A stretch of 64,000 bases of DNA from Phellopilus nigrolimitatus (Eukaryota > Basidiomycota > Agaricomycetes > Hymenochaetales > Hymenochaetaceae). Both the position numbers and the translations under genes were made by a program. The stretch lies in assembly GCA_021029095.1 (NCBI GenBank), contig JAJOHG010000001.1, forward strand, positions 2,418,001 to 2,482,000, read 5' to 3'. A model generated the notes under the pieces. It had not been told where the DNA came from. It searched no databases and saw only the letters and a list, made by a program, of their open reading frames with translations. Numbering within the stretch: the stretch's first letter is position 1; each line of letters opens with the position of its first letter. Positions 1 to 11,443 of this stretch are shown here, in pieces.

Positions 1-2327
1 AATATGTCCCTAAGGACGGCTCTCCGTCCCTCCCCTGTGCTGTCAAGATTGTCGACCTTGAGAAGCTCCCTCCCCAGTCCCTTCGTCTCCTCCGCCGCGA
101 GACGCAGCTCATGAGGCTCTCCAAGCATCCGAACCTGCTGCGCGTCCGCGGCACCTGGATGACCGGTTACAAGCTCTTTATCGCCCTCCGTCTCATGAAC
201 TCGGGTAGTGCTGCCGACGTTATGCACTACGGCTGGCCCGGCGGAATGGAAGAGGAGGTCGTGAAGTGCATATTGAAGCAAGCGCTCGAAGGCCTTAAGT
301 GTGTATTTCGTCTCCTATTTTATCAACAAAAGTTTTCACACGTACATTCGATGCAGTTACCTCCATATCAATGGCTTTATCCACCGCGATATCAAGGCCG
401 CGAATCTCCTCATTGACGATGACGGCACCGTCCTCCTGGGTGACCTGGGTGTTGCAGCATCACTATGCGACGAAGAGCCTATGCCCGCTCATTCGGGCTC
501 AGGTCCCAAGGTGAACTTTGACAAGAAGTCAGACATCGACCACCCGCGTCTGACAACCGCGGGTCCTTCCGCGAAAAAGCTCGGAAAGCGTAAATCCTTC
601 GTTGGCACTGTCAGTAACATATGTTTTGCGGATTGGGCTATTGACTTACTGATTAATCGGTACTTATGTTTTGCAATCTTTGCGCCTGTGTTGTTATCGC
701 TGCACCGAACGTCACTTACCTGGTGCCTTTCTACCGCTGCTTTCTTTTTCTTATCCAAACGCATGTGGGACTCATCGAATTTCAAACTTTCGATGATGGC
801 ACATAGCCTTGCTGGATGGCGCCGGAACTCATCTCAGGAAAACAATATGACGCAAAAGCAGATATTTGGTCGTTCGGTATTACTGCTATTGAGCTTACTC
901 AGGGACGCGCGCCTCGCTCGCGGGAGGCACCGGCGCGAGTGCTACTGAGAACGTGCGTTCATTATTTACCAAGTATTTACGATGTTTACCGTACTGACTT
1001 CCCATACGACGGCTTTTCTAAATTGTCTCAGAGTGCAGGAGGAGCCACCTGCGTTTATGCGCGAGAGTGGGCAACACAAGTTCTCAAAAGCGTTCAAGGA
1101 CATAGTCGAAAGCTGTCTTGCCAAGGATCCCTCGCGTCGGCCATCTGCAGCAGAGTTGCTTGAATCACCATTTTTCAAGGGCGCGAAAAGGAAGAATTAT
1201 ATCGTTGGAGCCATCCTGAGTAGGCGTTATCCAAAATTCTGACAGAAAACCGTCCATTCCTGACTGTATTCTTCCCCTATTTTAGAGGATCTTCCTCCAC
1301 TAACAAGTCGTCAGGAGCGACGTGCTTCCAATCGTTTAACTGCACCGAGTCGCAGCTCGATGTCGTCTTGGGACTTCTCGTTGGAACTTCCGCACACGCC
1401 ATCAACGCAGCACGGGCATCATCGGTCGCCGCGTAATTCCTCTGCACATTCTACTTACTTCGGCTCGTCCCACTCTCACCACCCCTCGGTGTTGCAGAAT
1501 CCCTCCCGCCTGGACGCACTCGAAGAAAATGCGTATGCGGGGATACTCGAGCAGCTCAGACTCGCACGGCCCAATATTTCCCAGTCCGCCTGGAACAAGA
1601 GGACAGCCGATCGGGGTCGCCCTCGCCAGATAGCTCTGTATTCGACCTTTCAGATGATGAATCGAGTCCCACAACACCAGAAGTCGCAACGCCCTCGCTA
1701 CCGGCCTCGTCCACCACTACCACACCATTGAGCTGCTCGCCCGCGACCGTGCTTAATATACCCGCCGACGCCGGCAAGCCGACTGTCGCTCGCGGCATTA
1801 GGGACGGCAGCACCGGCGAAGGCACGTTGAACTCCAAACCCAACTCCAAACCTGACCGTCGGCTTGAATCCCAGCGCCCGGGATCGTCATCCTCACAGTT
1901 TGGCTTGCCTTCGCTTCCCAGCCCAACTGAGAAGCCCGCACAAACTCGGTCCGTGCACACGCGCCGTGGCTCACTACCTGAGTCAGCGCAGGCGCGCCCG
2001 AGCCTGACCGCGCTGCCCGCACTGAAGCGTATGACGAGTTTCTCGGCAGTGCCTTCCTCGAGCTCTGCCCCAAATAGCGACGCAAAGTCGGATTCGAATG
2101 TGCTTGTGTCTCTGACTGCCACCGTTCCACCGTCACCTAATGAGCTCGCGCATTTGCAGCAACCAACGCCGATAGGTACGGCGCCCCCCAAGGCGAGCCG
2201 CTGGCTGAAGCTGATCCGGGGCGGCTCCGGATCGCCGAAGGGCACTGACGATGGCGTAGGCATGCGAGATAATGTTGAACGCAAGAAGGGCACCCTTGGC
2301 CGGATTCTCGAGCGCACGGGGAAGTGA
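1..2327 (+). CDS. STE20-family (FRAY/OSR1-like) Ser/Thr protein kinase, 5' end missing
   Basis: The gene enters from the left edge and the start codon is outside the window. Exons read as 1-298, 357-609, 807-952, 1032-1219, 1286-1488 and 1560-2327. The catalytic core is clear: the VAIK-type lysine in CAVKIVDLEK, the catalytic loop HRDIKAANLL, the metal-binding motif as DLG instead of DFG, the activation segment GTPCWMAPEL, and the final DPSRRPSAAELL. The order and PCWMAPE signature fit germinal-centre STE20 kinases of the OSR1/FRAY type, which act in osmotic and polarity signalling (family knowledge). A long Ser/Pro-rich tail follows. The last intron, 1489-1559, is inferred only because the frame changes between the two tail segments; a one-base indel would explain it equally well. 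DLG is a tolerated variant and does not imply inactivity. Confidence 0.87.
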
Positions 2328-2971
2328 TTTCGACCTCGTTCCTTGGCTATGGATATAAGTTGCATTTCAGACCATGAAACTGCACTGGAATACCCGTTTC
2401 TATCTTCTTTTATGTTGCTTCGACTTCGGCGATCTTCATTTGCCCCGTGTTCTGTTTTGACACGACGTCATTGCCGTCACCATCACCATCGACGATGAAC
2501 TGTACAGAATCTCTTCACAATCCAGCAGCCTTCGACTGTGCTGACTAACACTTTCGTCTACGCTCGCAGTCTGTATGATTGACCCGTGTAACATCATCGT
2601 GTATCACCACCATTCGATTTTCGTTCACTTGCACAAGTCTATTATTTTACATTTCGGTATCTTGTATAGTCCACAACTGTCTATCGGATTCTCAAAGCAG
2701 CAGCTCAGCTCTGCACATCGCTCTCGCACATAACATTTAATAGCTCTATTCGGCTGTGAACAATGTTGGGTTTGACGTGACATGGCTTTCTGCGTACAAT
2801 TCAGCAAAGCACGTCTATTCTTCGTGTCATTTGAACAGATGGTTTAACGCCAGGTATCACACAGACTTGAAAATAAAATAAATCCCAACATATTAGTCGT
2901 CTGCGTGATAGAATTTCTCTAATGTGCCGGTAGGACATGTCCCAACAAAAGACCATCTAATCACGCTCTAT
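2328..2971. other. Convergent 3' intergenic region
   Basis: This is the space between the stop codons of the kinase and RIP1. It is AT-richer than the flanking exons and should hold both 3' untranslated regions. I see no open frame, repeat or RNA gene in it. Confidence 0.7.
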
Positions 2972-4057
2972 TTACCCAATAACGAGCTTGCCCTCCGCCT
3001 CATTGAACTCGTATTGTGGAACTTCAAGGTTGAGCTGGAGAAGAAAGTGAGGCCGTGAACACTGGATACAAGGAGTGAATACATACCGGTGCAGGACCCC
3101 TGCGGACGCGGCCAGCTGTAGGTTTTAAGAAGTCAGTTATATGGATATTGACCGGAGAAAATGGTGAAGACGCACAAATATCGTAGTGAGAACCATGACA
3201 CGGGCAGAACCTGTCATTAATTATGAAAAAAAAATCAGGGCGAGACAGTTTTGTATCCACGGTTTATACTAACCATCCTCCATAGTCGCCCGACTCGCCA
3301 ATGGGGACGCAGCCCAAGTGCGTGCAGATACCCAACATAACGAGCCACTCAGGCTTCTTTGCTCTGGTCTCGTCGCTTTCAGGGTCACGCAGAGTTTTCC
3401 AGTCGTACTGACGAGCCTCCTCGATTTCGTCCTGCGTACGATGGCGCACGAAGACGGGCTTGCCGCGCCACTTAATGATGACGTTCTTGCCCTCGGGGAT
3501 GTTCGCAAGCTCCACCTCGACCTTCGCGAGCGCGAGCACGTCCGCAGAAGCGGACATCGTGCCGAGGAACTCGGTCACCGTAGATTTGGCGACGCTCGCG
3601 GAAAGCACACCGAGGCCACCGACCATAAAGTATGAGAGAGCGCGGTTCGTCTCCGGCTTCGCTTGATATGCACTGAAGTCAGGCATGGAGGGCGCATCCT
3701 TCGCCGGTGCAGAGATATGCAGCAGACGCGGGGTGTGGACACCAGTAAGCCGGACTGGTTTTCGGGCTAGCAGTCAGTAACTCCGCACCACGAGTGCACC
3801 GAAAGCAGAGTTAAAAAAAATGACGACGTACCGGTCGTAAACGACTTGCTCACCAGCCCAGATGCAGTCCGTGAGCTCTGCGATGCCCAGGACGCGGGCA
3901 CGTCGGACCGCTCAGCGGGGCCGTGCCCATGGCCATGGCCGTCAGAGGGCGCCCGGGACGCAAAGCTCACGTGGAGGGCAGAAGGGACGCCCGACGGAAG
4001 GGTGCGGACTGTGGGCGGGAGGGTAATGGCCTTTTTTATGGGGCGCAGGCTCGCCAT
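2972..4057 (-). CDS. RIP1: Rieske iron-sulfur subunit of mitochondrial complex III
   Basis: Exons, read on the minus strand: 4057-3832, 3766-3274, 3210-3176, 3115-3087 and 3034-2972. The product is the 2Fe-2S protein of ubiquinol-cytochrome c reductase, which passes electrons from ubiquinol to cytochrome c1. Both cluster-binding boxes are present: CTHLGC at the end of exon 2 and CPCHGSHYD at the start of exon 3. The N-terminus is basic and rich in Ser and Arg, as in a mitochondrial presequence. A hydrophobic segment (ALSYFMVGGLGVLSASVA) anchors it in the inner membrane. The protein ends in KLVIG, close to the usual end of the family. The exons of 35 and 29 nt are very short but splice in frame. 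It shares a 251 bp divergent promoter with the AP-4 epsilon-like gene. Confidence 0.96.
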
Positions 4058-4207
4058 GGCCGTTGAGTAGAGGAGAGCGGAAGGAGGTTGTCAACGATGA
4101 AGACAACTCGAACGAGGCTCGCGAGCGTAAAACCTGGCCCGGAATCATCCGAATAGCTGTTTCTGGGTGAATCAGGAATCAGAAATTAGATCTTGCATTA
4201 CCCACGG

Positions 4208-4212
4208 CCAAT
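4208..4212 (+). promoter_or_regulatory. CCAAT box in the RIP1/AP-4 epsilon divergent promoter
   Basis: The sequence GGCCAATC lies about 150 bp upstream of RIP1 and 100 bp upstream of the adaptin start. CCAAT is the site of the fungal HAP2/3/5 complex, which drives respiratory genes (established knowledge). That it acts on RIP1 here is inference. Confidence 0.4.
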
Positions 4213-4308
4213 CGCAGGCGCGTCATTGCATCGAGCTCGCCACTCGCCACGGTCGTCGGGGCTCGGTCAACACCTCGGACCAACCTCGGACAGAACTCTC
4301 ACATCATA

Positions 4309-7300
4309 ATGGATGTGCCTTATAACAAGTCAGGCGCTTCGAGTCGAGCACACTTCAAAATTGTGCGAAATGTTGAGAATGCTCCGAGTGAGGAAGAAGC
4401 AGAGCAGCTTCTCTCGCAGGAAGTCGAACGCATTCGACAGCGCATCACGGGCAGGATGGTTAGCACGGTATGTCTGTCGCTCTTTATAAGATCATTATGA
4501 GCTGTCCTGATTGACTTGGAACACCAGTCTGAGCTGCGAAAAGACCTTATAGTTATTTTATATTGCTTGAATACCTCAGCTGGATCGGTTACCCCTTCGA
4601 CGCTCGCTTTTGCTCTTCCCTCCGCTATCCATCTTGCTGAGGCGGGCGCGAGGGTGAGAGAGAAGCATGTCGGTGCGTGATCCTCCTATAGCATTGAAAT
4701 CTCAACTATATTCTAGTGGTAGGCTATCTCTTCTGTTCGGAGGTCATGCCTCCCGGGCACGACCTGGAACTCATGCTCGTGAATACAGTCCGAAAGGTGT
4801 GTGGCAATAATTGTCAATCTTTCGTACTTGTCTTTAATGCGAAATGCGTAGGACCTTACTTCATACTCAACTGCTCGAATCACTCTTGCACTCGAGTCGT
4901 TAGTATCATCTCCCTCAATAGACGTTATCCCAGCTGTACAAACTCGTTGCGTTGAATTGCTGTCACATCCCTCGTCAGTATGTGTTATAGGTTCCGATCG
5001 CCTTGACTGTGCAACTTACTAGACACATCTCTCGACAGAGCTCGTATTAAAATTCTCGCAATGCATGCGGTCCACTCCCTTTCCCGATTCTCAATAGATA
5101 TATTACGCGAAGAGAAAGTGGAAAGTGTCCTTTTCAAAAGACTGTCAGACGGAGAAGAAAGCGTCGTGCGTGCCGCATTGAGGATATGTACGTTAATGGT
5201 TGACGTACGTGATAATTCTTTTGTTTTTCCTCATATTAACTCACGTATTTTGACGTGTTCTAGAGCAATTTGCTTGAGAGGAAGGCTGCTATAGACCCTT
5301 GTATCAAACTCGTCCTACGGCTTTCAGAAAAGCGGACCGGTTATTCATCGTCATTTAAAGTGACCGTTCTCAACACCCTGTCCAAATTACTCGTCGGAGA
5401 GGGTGTTCCATCCAAGTATGTGACGTGTTTGAAATTAGTGTTGGCGATGAAGGATTTATCTTTTTTTCTCCAGAATTGACTGTGGCAAGGTGTTGCTTTC
5501 ACCTCTTTTCGTTATTTTACGTCGCGCTGTGAAAACCAATTATCAGCGTACGTTCCTTTCTTGAGACAATACTCAACTATGCACGCAGCTAGCTTATTTC
5601 TTTCTGAAAGCTCTGATACTCGAGTGCTTTCGCTTCTTCGACTTGCTTCCGCCTTCCGTCATCGCTCAGCACATCATCATGTCGACGCCGCCACCTCAAG
5701 AAAAATCGACTGAGCAAACAGCTGCGCCCGAGAAGTCCCTTCGGCATTTCGAGCACCCTGTCACATTGATACGACATCTTCTTTCCTCTCGCATTGTGAA
5801 CGAACACCATCTCTTCCTATCCTGTCTGGTGTGCTTAGACCCCTTGCTATGGGCTGGAACACAAACGACCGAAATCTTACTAACCTCGAAAGATAATGAA
5901 CAAACTTCCTCGGGTAAAGGGGAATATCACACGATGACGATACCGGCTGTCCTGGATCAGTGGGAAGTAGAACGTGTGCTTGGATCCTTAGATAGTGACG
6001 ATGACCGCATACGAGCGCTGGTACGCATCTTATTTTCTCATTCACTATATTCCCGGACTGATGTTGAGGCACTAAAAGACACTTCGTATCCTAATCTCAC
6101 TTGATATTTCGCTTGTCGAGGGCTGCTATGAGCGTGCACTGGCGACTTTACGTTCATTTACCCCTTCTGGCGCATCGGGCAGTCAACCGCACAAACTCGA
6201 TTCTCTGGGAATGGCTCGTGCGGCGCGGCGCACTCTCGAGATCGCATTTGTCATTTGCTTGGCTCATGAAGAGGGCGTAGAGCAGGGAAGCGTAGGCCGT
6301 TTGTTTGGACGAAAGGTCAAAGACATTACAGATGCTACTGGTGAAGAGGCCAGAGTAAGTGGCGAGATCATTGAATATGTCTTATTTCGCGTGAGAGAAG
6401 GTCCGTTTTCGATATCTTGATTTCTGTATAAGTTTCCGCTTTGAGTCTCACAATTTACTTTTATCTCCAGAGAGTAGATCCGTTCAGCTGTCATGCGTAC
6501 TTGGCCTTTTCTCGTCTTTCGAACTAGATGAATCTCAAAAAACACCTGAAAGAAGACCGATCAACTCGACGCTCCTCGTCATATTTCTAGCGCTTTCGTG
6601 CGAACTAGCTCCAATTCTCAGCTCTTCTTTGTCTGAAGTTCGGAAGATCATCCGTCATCTCGCAAATTTGTTAAATGCTTATCAAGGTGATCTGTCTTCT
6701 GTCAATCGACTGGCCGACCGTGTACTCATCGCGCTTTGTTGATTAGCATCGATGCAGGAACCCCTTCTGTTATGCATGACGCGGCTCATCGGTCTGCTTA
6801 CGCGCGATGACTTAATAACATCAGAGATCCAGGACGCGTTCCGTATAGTACATAGCCTGCATGAAAGCTCTTTGGCAGATAGAAAAAAGAAGCTGATACG
6901 CAAGGTTGGTGTTTGTTCTCTTATCCGCGTCAAATAGCACTCAAAATAAAGCCCGGTCAGTGCTGCACGCAGTTTGTGGAGGCCACCGTCGACCCGCAAA
7001 CGCTACATACACTCCTGGATGGAAATGGGCATGTCCCGGTGAGTTTCACCTTTATATACTCGTGTCTGTGTCCTGATTCGAAGCAGTTACCGGAATTTGC
7101 TGTTCTGCTTGATTCAGTCAATGACTCGACGCTGTCGGGCCAAGAACGTTCTTCCCCGTCCCCTTCCTCGCTTCCTACCAAGCACCTTTCTCCCAATGTC
7201 ATGAGTCCATACTCGACTTCGTCTTCATCGCAGAATAAGCTTCGGTACGAAGCGTACGCACCCCCTTCCACGAATCCTGTGACTATGCTTGGACGAAACT

Positions 7301-8136
7301 ATAGCCACAGTGTCTCCTCTGCGACATCGAGGCAAAGCTCGAAGCGGAGTACATCACGCGTGTCGAGCGCAAAGACGGACGGTAGTAAGGCAGGTTCTGA
7401 ATTGACAAGAACAGTGACGGCCGGAGAGCTAACACTCGCCATGGCCTCTGGGAAAGAGCCCGATAGAGTCTCTAGCCGGGAGGTAAAGTAGCAGCCTTGT
7501 TCATCTCATACTGTAACTTGTACTTACTACACCAATTTTGTGTTCAGAAGGGCAAAATACACGATCTCGGCGACACGAATGGACACTTCACAAGTGGTGC
7601 CGCACCAACAAAGCCAGCCATGAATCTTATGGCACTCGATTCCCCTTTCCTCACGGAGCCCCTTGTTGATGTTGATGGACCGCCTACTCCACCTAGCCCG
7701 TACGTCTCTGCCAATGCATCTCTGCGCACGACTCCAGAGCCGGAGCCTACTTTCGAGGAAGTGTGGTCTGCTTTGATATCGGACGCTAGTACGTTTAGCG
7801 CGCGAGGATGGTGCGATCATGCTGTGGATGTCGCGGTGAGGCGGCTACAGGGTATCGGATTGCGCATGGATGTTGTCCCTGTAGACGTGGCTCCTTTTAA
7901 AGGTAATTTTCATTCTGATGCCTTGCACTCTCTTCATTTCTTAGCGGGCTGACCTGCGATTATTTCGTTTATCAGGTGACTTGAAAATCGCGCTTCGTAT
8001 TCCGGAAGAAGGCAACACCCCACAGTGTTTACGCGCGCTTTTGCGTCTGCACGAAGAGGGTGACGGGAGTTGTCTTTGGCAGGTCAAATGCAACGATGAA
8101 AATTTGGGAGTGAAGGTAAAAGATCTAATGAGATAG
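4309..8136 (+). CDS. AP-4 complex epsilon-like large adaptin
   Basis: Fifteen exons: 4309-4467, 4528-4672, 4723-4796, 4852-4973, 5039-5204, 5264-5415, 5474-5547, 5593-6020, 6079-6354, 6473-6686, 6747-6904, 6961-7038, 7087-7482, 7548-7902, 7976-8136. The N-terminal half is an adaptin-type helical solenoid. Segments such as VREKHVGYLFCSEV, LELMLVNTVRKDL, IDVIPAVQTRCVELL and DDDRIRALTLRILIS match the usual alignment of epsilon-adaptin (AP4E1) better than that of AP-1 gamma, AP-2 alpha or AP-3 delta, as far as I can judge from memory. The second half is a Ser/Pro-rich hinge, then a small C-terminal domain that may be a reduced ear. AP-4 sorts cargo at the trans-Golgi without clathrin. The C-terminus could extend through one more intron after 8115. 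The adaptin class is confident; AP-4 assignment less so. Confidence 0.75.
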
Positions 8137-8911
8137 GCTTTTGCCAGAATTGCATGTAGAATATTCTTTTATACAATAAGTGACGATGGAATTCGTATAG
8201 CAAAATCATCTATGGCAGAGAAAGATAAATTGAAGAGTTGGTTTAATGTTATTTAGCTTGGAAAATAGTGTGGCATGGTCACCACTTGAAACAAGAGATT
8301 ATACCTTCGGAGTATTCCGTTTGTCTTGGTACGGTCTTTATCGTTTCTTCTAGCTTCCTGCAAATTTCGAAGCTTGTTTTTAACACCATCTCATTCCGTA
8401 TAACTTACAATTATTAACCACATAATCATCATCATTTATCCCCAGGTTTCTCTTTTAAACTGACACACATAATGTTCTTCTATTCATTTACAGTGTATTT
8501 TTGTTCCGAAGGTCTGCACTTTGAGATGTATTTCTAGCTACGGATCCCTATTGAACAAATGGAGTCGTTTCCTTGTAAATTGCCCTTAATTGTAGAGTGG
8601 GTCTACGCGAAAGCAAGCTTAGTGGCAATGAACAGAACGAGAAGAATTCCGACATACGTTGTTGCATAATCAGATTCATTCGTGAAATTGTTTAAATTCA
8701 AAATCAATTCAGATGTACTATACCAACATATAATACTCTCCCAATATGCATGGAGTGCTACCAGACGGTCAGTCCTGAGGTGAGAACAAAAATTAGAGGA
8801 ACAAAGACTCAACATACAGTGATGAAGATGAAGCGAAATCAAGAGACATTTTGATGACGGCCTTCTGAGAGGTTGGCAAGGGGGAAAAAAACGGAACAGG
8901 AGCAAAAGAAT
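8137..8911. other. AT-rich intergenic region
   Basis: This is the 3' flank of the adaptin gene and the edge of the accessory block. It is clearly richer in A and T than the exons. I see no credible coding frame, RNA gene or repeat in it. Confidence 0.6.
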
Positions 8912-8984
8912 CACTAGTCCACCGCGAGGGTCGAACTCGCAGCCTTCGGATTCCACCAGTCTGACTATCCGATTGAGCTAGGCA
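8912..8984 (-). other. tRNA-like sequence (decayed tRNA or tRNA-derived element head)
   Basis: On the minus strand there is a good pol III A box (TAGCTCAATCGG) and a good B box in a perfect T arm (GCGAG-TTCGACC-CTCGC). The acceptor stem pairs only weakly, and neither the D stem nor the anticodon stem closes properly, so I assign no anticodon. It could be a tRNA pseudogene or the head of a tRNA-derived short interspersed element. It lies immediately beside the intact tRNA-Lys and uses an almost identical A-box segment. Confidence 0.5.
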
Positions 8985-8995
8985 AAAAGCAATGA

Positions 8996-9081
8996 AACCA
9001 ACCGCGGGGGTCGAACCCGCAACCTTGAGATAACTGCTTATGTAAGAGTCTCACGCTCTAATCCGATTGAGCTAGGCCGGC
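8996..9081 (-). tRNA. tRNA-Lys(CTT) with an 11 nt intron
   Basis: The minus strand folds as a full cloverleaf. The acceptor GCCGGCC pairs with GGTTGGT using G-U wobbles, the D stem is GCTC/GAGC, the anticodon stem is TGAGA/TCTCA, and the T arm is GCGGG-TTCGACC-CCCGC. The anticodon loop carries CTT followed by A37, then an extra CATAAGCAGTT, the normal place for a nuclear tRNA intron. Removing those 11 nt restores a seven-base loop CTCTTAA, typical of tRNA-Lys. A run of five T on the transcribed strand at about 8984-8988 would serve as pol III terminator. The wobble-rich acceptor makes full function likely but not certain. Confidence 0.85.
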
Positions 9082-9082
9082 C

Positions 9083-10950
9083 TTTTCCCACGCTTTTGAT
9101 ATGCACTGAGAACGTGGTATGAAAAAGAGAAGGAGGGAGGAGGAGGAAAGAAAGAGGAAGAAAGAAAGAGGAGGAGAAATGAACCGAATATGCAAATGTG
9201 GTCATGCAATTAATGATCAACATATGTGCTCATGTTGCTCTTTTCCCACGCTTTTAATAGCATTGAGAACGTTGTATAAGAAAGGAGGAAAGAGTAAGGA
9301 AGAAAGAGGAGGAGAGAATAGGCAAATGTGGTTATGCAATCAAGACTGGGAAAGCAGCCGACTAGTCGACTGTTTACCCAGTCCCAATTGAAATGAAGAC
9401 AGAGACATTTTCCCACGCTTTTGATATGCATTGAGAATGTGGTGTGAGAATGAAAACGAGGAGGAAAGAGTAAGGAAAAAAGAGGAGGAGAGAATAGGCA
9501 AATGTGGTTATGCAATCAAGACTGGGAAAGCAGTCGACTAGTCAACTGTTTACCCAGTCCCAATTGAAATGAAGACAGAGACATTTTCCCACGCTTTTGA
9601 TATGCATTGAGAACGTGGTATGAGAAAGAGAAGGAGGGAGGAGGAGGAAAGAAAGAGGAGGAGAAATGAGCTGAATAGGGAATTCAGGTCATGCAATCAA
9701 TGATCTCAGTCAATCTTTTCCCACGCTTTTGATAGTGTTGAGAACGTGGTATGAGAAAGGAGGAAAGAGTAAGGGAAAAAGAGGATGAGAGAATAGGCAA
9801 ATGTGGTTATGCAATCAAGACTGGGAAAGCAGCCGACTAGTTGACTGTTTACCCAGTCCCAATTGAAATGAAGACAGAGACATTTCCCACGCTTTTTATA
9901 GGCATTGAGAACGTGGTGTGAGAATGAAAACGAGGAGGAAAGAGTAAGGAAGAAAGAGGAGGAGAGAATAGGCAAATGTGGTCATGCAATCAAGACTGGG
10001 AAAGCAGTCGACTAGTCAACTGTTTACCCAGTCCCAATTGAAATGAAGACAGAGACATTTTCCCACGCTTTTGATATGCATTGAGAACGTGATATGAGGA
10101 AGAGAACGAGGAGGAAAGAGTAAGGAAAAAAGAGGAGGAGATAATAGGCAAATGTGGTTATGCAATCAAGTCTGGGAAAGTAGCCGACTAGTCGACTGTT
10201 TACCCAGTCCCAATTGAAATGAAGACAGAGACATTTCCCACACTTTTGATAGCATTGAGAATGTGGTATGAGAATGAAAGGGAGGAGGAAAGAGTTAGGA
10301 AAAAGAGGAGGAGAGAATAGGCAAACATGGCTATGCAATCAATTGGTGTGTGTGCTCAAGTCACTCTTTTCCCATGCTTTTGATAGCATTGAGAACATGG
10401 TATGAGAAAGGAGGAAAGAGTAAGGGAAAAGAGGAGGAGAGAATAGGCAAATGTAGTCATGCAATCAAGACTGGGAGAGCAGTCGACTAGTCGAGTGTTT
10501 ACCCAGTCCCAATTGAGATGAAGACAGAGACATTTTCCCACGCTTTCTATAAGCATTGAGAATGTGGTATGAGAAGGAAAAGGAGGAAGATAGAGGAAGA
10601 AAGAAAGAGGAGGAGAAATGAACTGAATATGCAAATGTGGGCATGCAATTAATGATCAACATATGTGCTCATGTTGCTCTTTTCCCACGCTTTTGATAGG
10701 CATTGAGAACGTGGTATGAGAAAGAAAAGGAGGAAAAAGAGGAGGAAAGAAAGAGGAGGAGAATAGGCAAATGTGGACATGCAATCAAGACTGGGAAAGC
10801 AGTCGACTAGTCGACTGTTTACCCAGTCCCAATTGAGATGAAAACAGTGTCGCCCATGACCTCCAAGGGAAGTTCAACTCACGCATGTGAGTGGGTCAGC
10901 GCAGTGCTCATGTCTCTCTTTTCCCATGCTTTTGATAGCATTGAGAATGT
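9083..10950. repeat. Complex tandem array of about twelve degenerate units with embedded palindromes
   Basis: A core reading TTTTCCCACGCTTTTGATA, with small variations, recurs about twelve times, at roughly 9083, 9240, 9408, 9583, 9715, 9886, 10058, 10236, 10367, 10530, 10680 and 10918. Spacing is about 130-240 bp. Each core is followed by GAACGTGGTATGAGAAA-like sequence and a 30-60 nt stretch that is almost pure purine on the plus strand. Seven units then carry a 40 bp imperfect palindrome. Units differ by substitutions and by loss of the palindrome part, so the array is old or evolves by unequal exchange. Short open frames across it are repeats of one another and not genes. It begins directly at the 5' end of the tRNA-Lys. 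Confidence 0.9.
9344..9383. repeat. 40 bp imperfect palindrome, copy 1 of 7
   Basis: GACTGGG at the left pairs with CCCAGTC at the right, around a central CAGTCGACTAGTCGACTG that is a perfect palindrome in the best copies. In this copy one central T is C. Further copies start near 9520, 9819, 9994, 10170, 10469 and 10789. The copy at 10789-10828 has the perfect 18 bp centre. Confidence 0.9.
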
Positions 10951-10952
10951 GG

Positions 10953-11374
10953 CACTGCAGGCATCCACTTAAAATCCACCCACATTGAGTTGAATAGTTG
11001 TTTTATTTTATTGTGGCTTTCTCCATGCATTATAGTATAATACTTTTTGACACTTTTATCCAAATCATTTTTTAACTTTCTTATGCCTTTCTCCAAACAA
11101 TATATTTAAACTCTTTTTTTGCCTTTGTCCATACAAGAAAGGCTCAACAAAGGGGTGCTTTGACAAAAACATGCCTTTGTTAAGCCTTTCTTGTGTGGAC
11201 AAAGGCAAAAAGAAAGTTAAAGTATATTGTTTGGAGAAAGGCATAACAAAGTTTTAAAACAACTTGGATAAAAGTGTCCAAAAGTGTTAAACTATAATGT
11301 GTGGAGAAAGCCACAATTAAATAAAACAACTAATTGACTCACCAAGGGGGGATTCTAAGTGGATGCCCGCAGTG
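10953..11374. mobile_element. Foldback MITE-like element, copy 1 (422 bp)
   Basis: It begins CACTGCAGGCATCCACTTA and ends with the near-exact inverse TAAGTGGATGCCCGCAGTG. The inverted similarity continues inward through nearly the whole element, so it is two long arms around a short centre. The arms contain TTGTGGCTTTCTCCA and GCCTTTCTCCAAACAATATA-type sequence and their inverses. There is no coding capacity. Ends of the CACTG type occur in CACTA-like transposons, but I find no convincing target duplication, so the family is left open. Confidence 0.8.
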
Positions 11375-11443
11375 TGTTAAACTATAATACTATAATGTGT
11401 GGAAAAAGGAGGGGGGGGGGATTTTGAGTGGATGCCCGCAGTG
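11375..11443. mobile_element. Fragment: right end of a third foldback copy
   Basis: This piece repeats the right arm of the element just before it (TGTTAAACTATAAT, then GAGTGGATGCCCGCAGTG) with an internal deletion and a run of eleven G. It looks like a truncated tandem copy. Confidence 0.65.

Noticed and set aside
9119..10662. Several frames of 60-100 codons across the tandem array
   Set aside because: They are near-copies of each other reading through repeat units, not genes.
9083..10950. CRISPR array
   Set aside because: Units are long, degenerate and variably spaced with no unique spacers, and the genome is eukaryotic.
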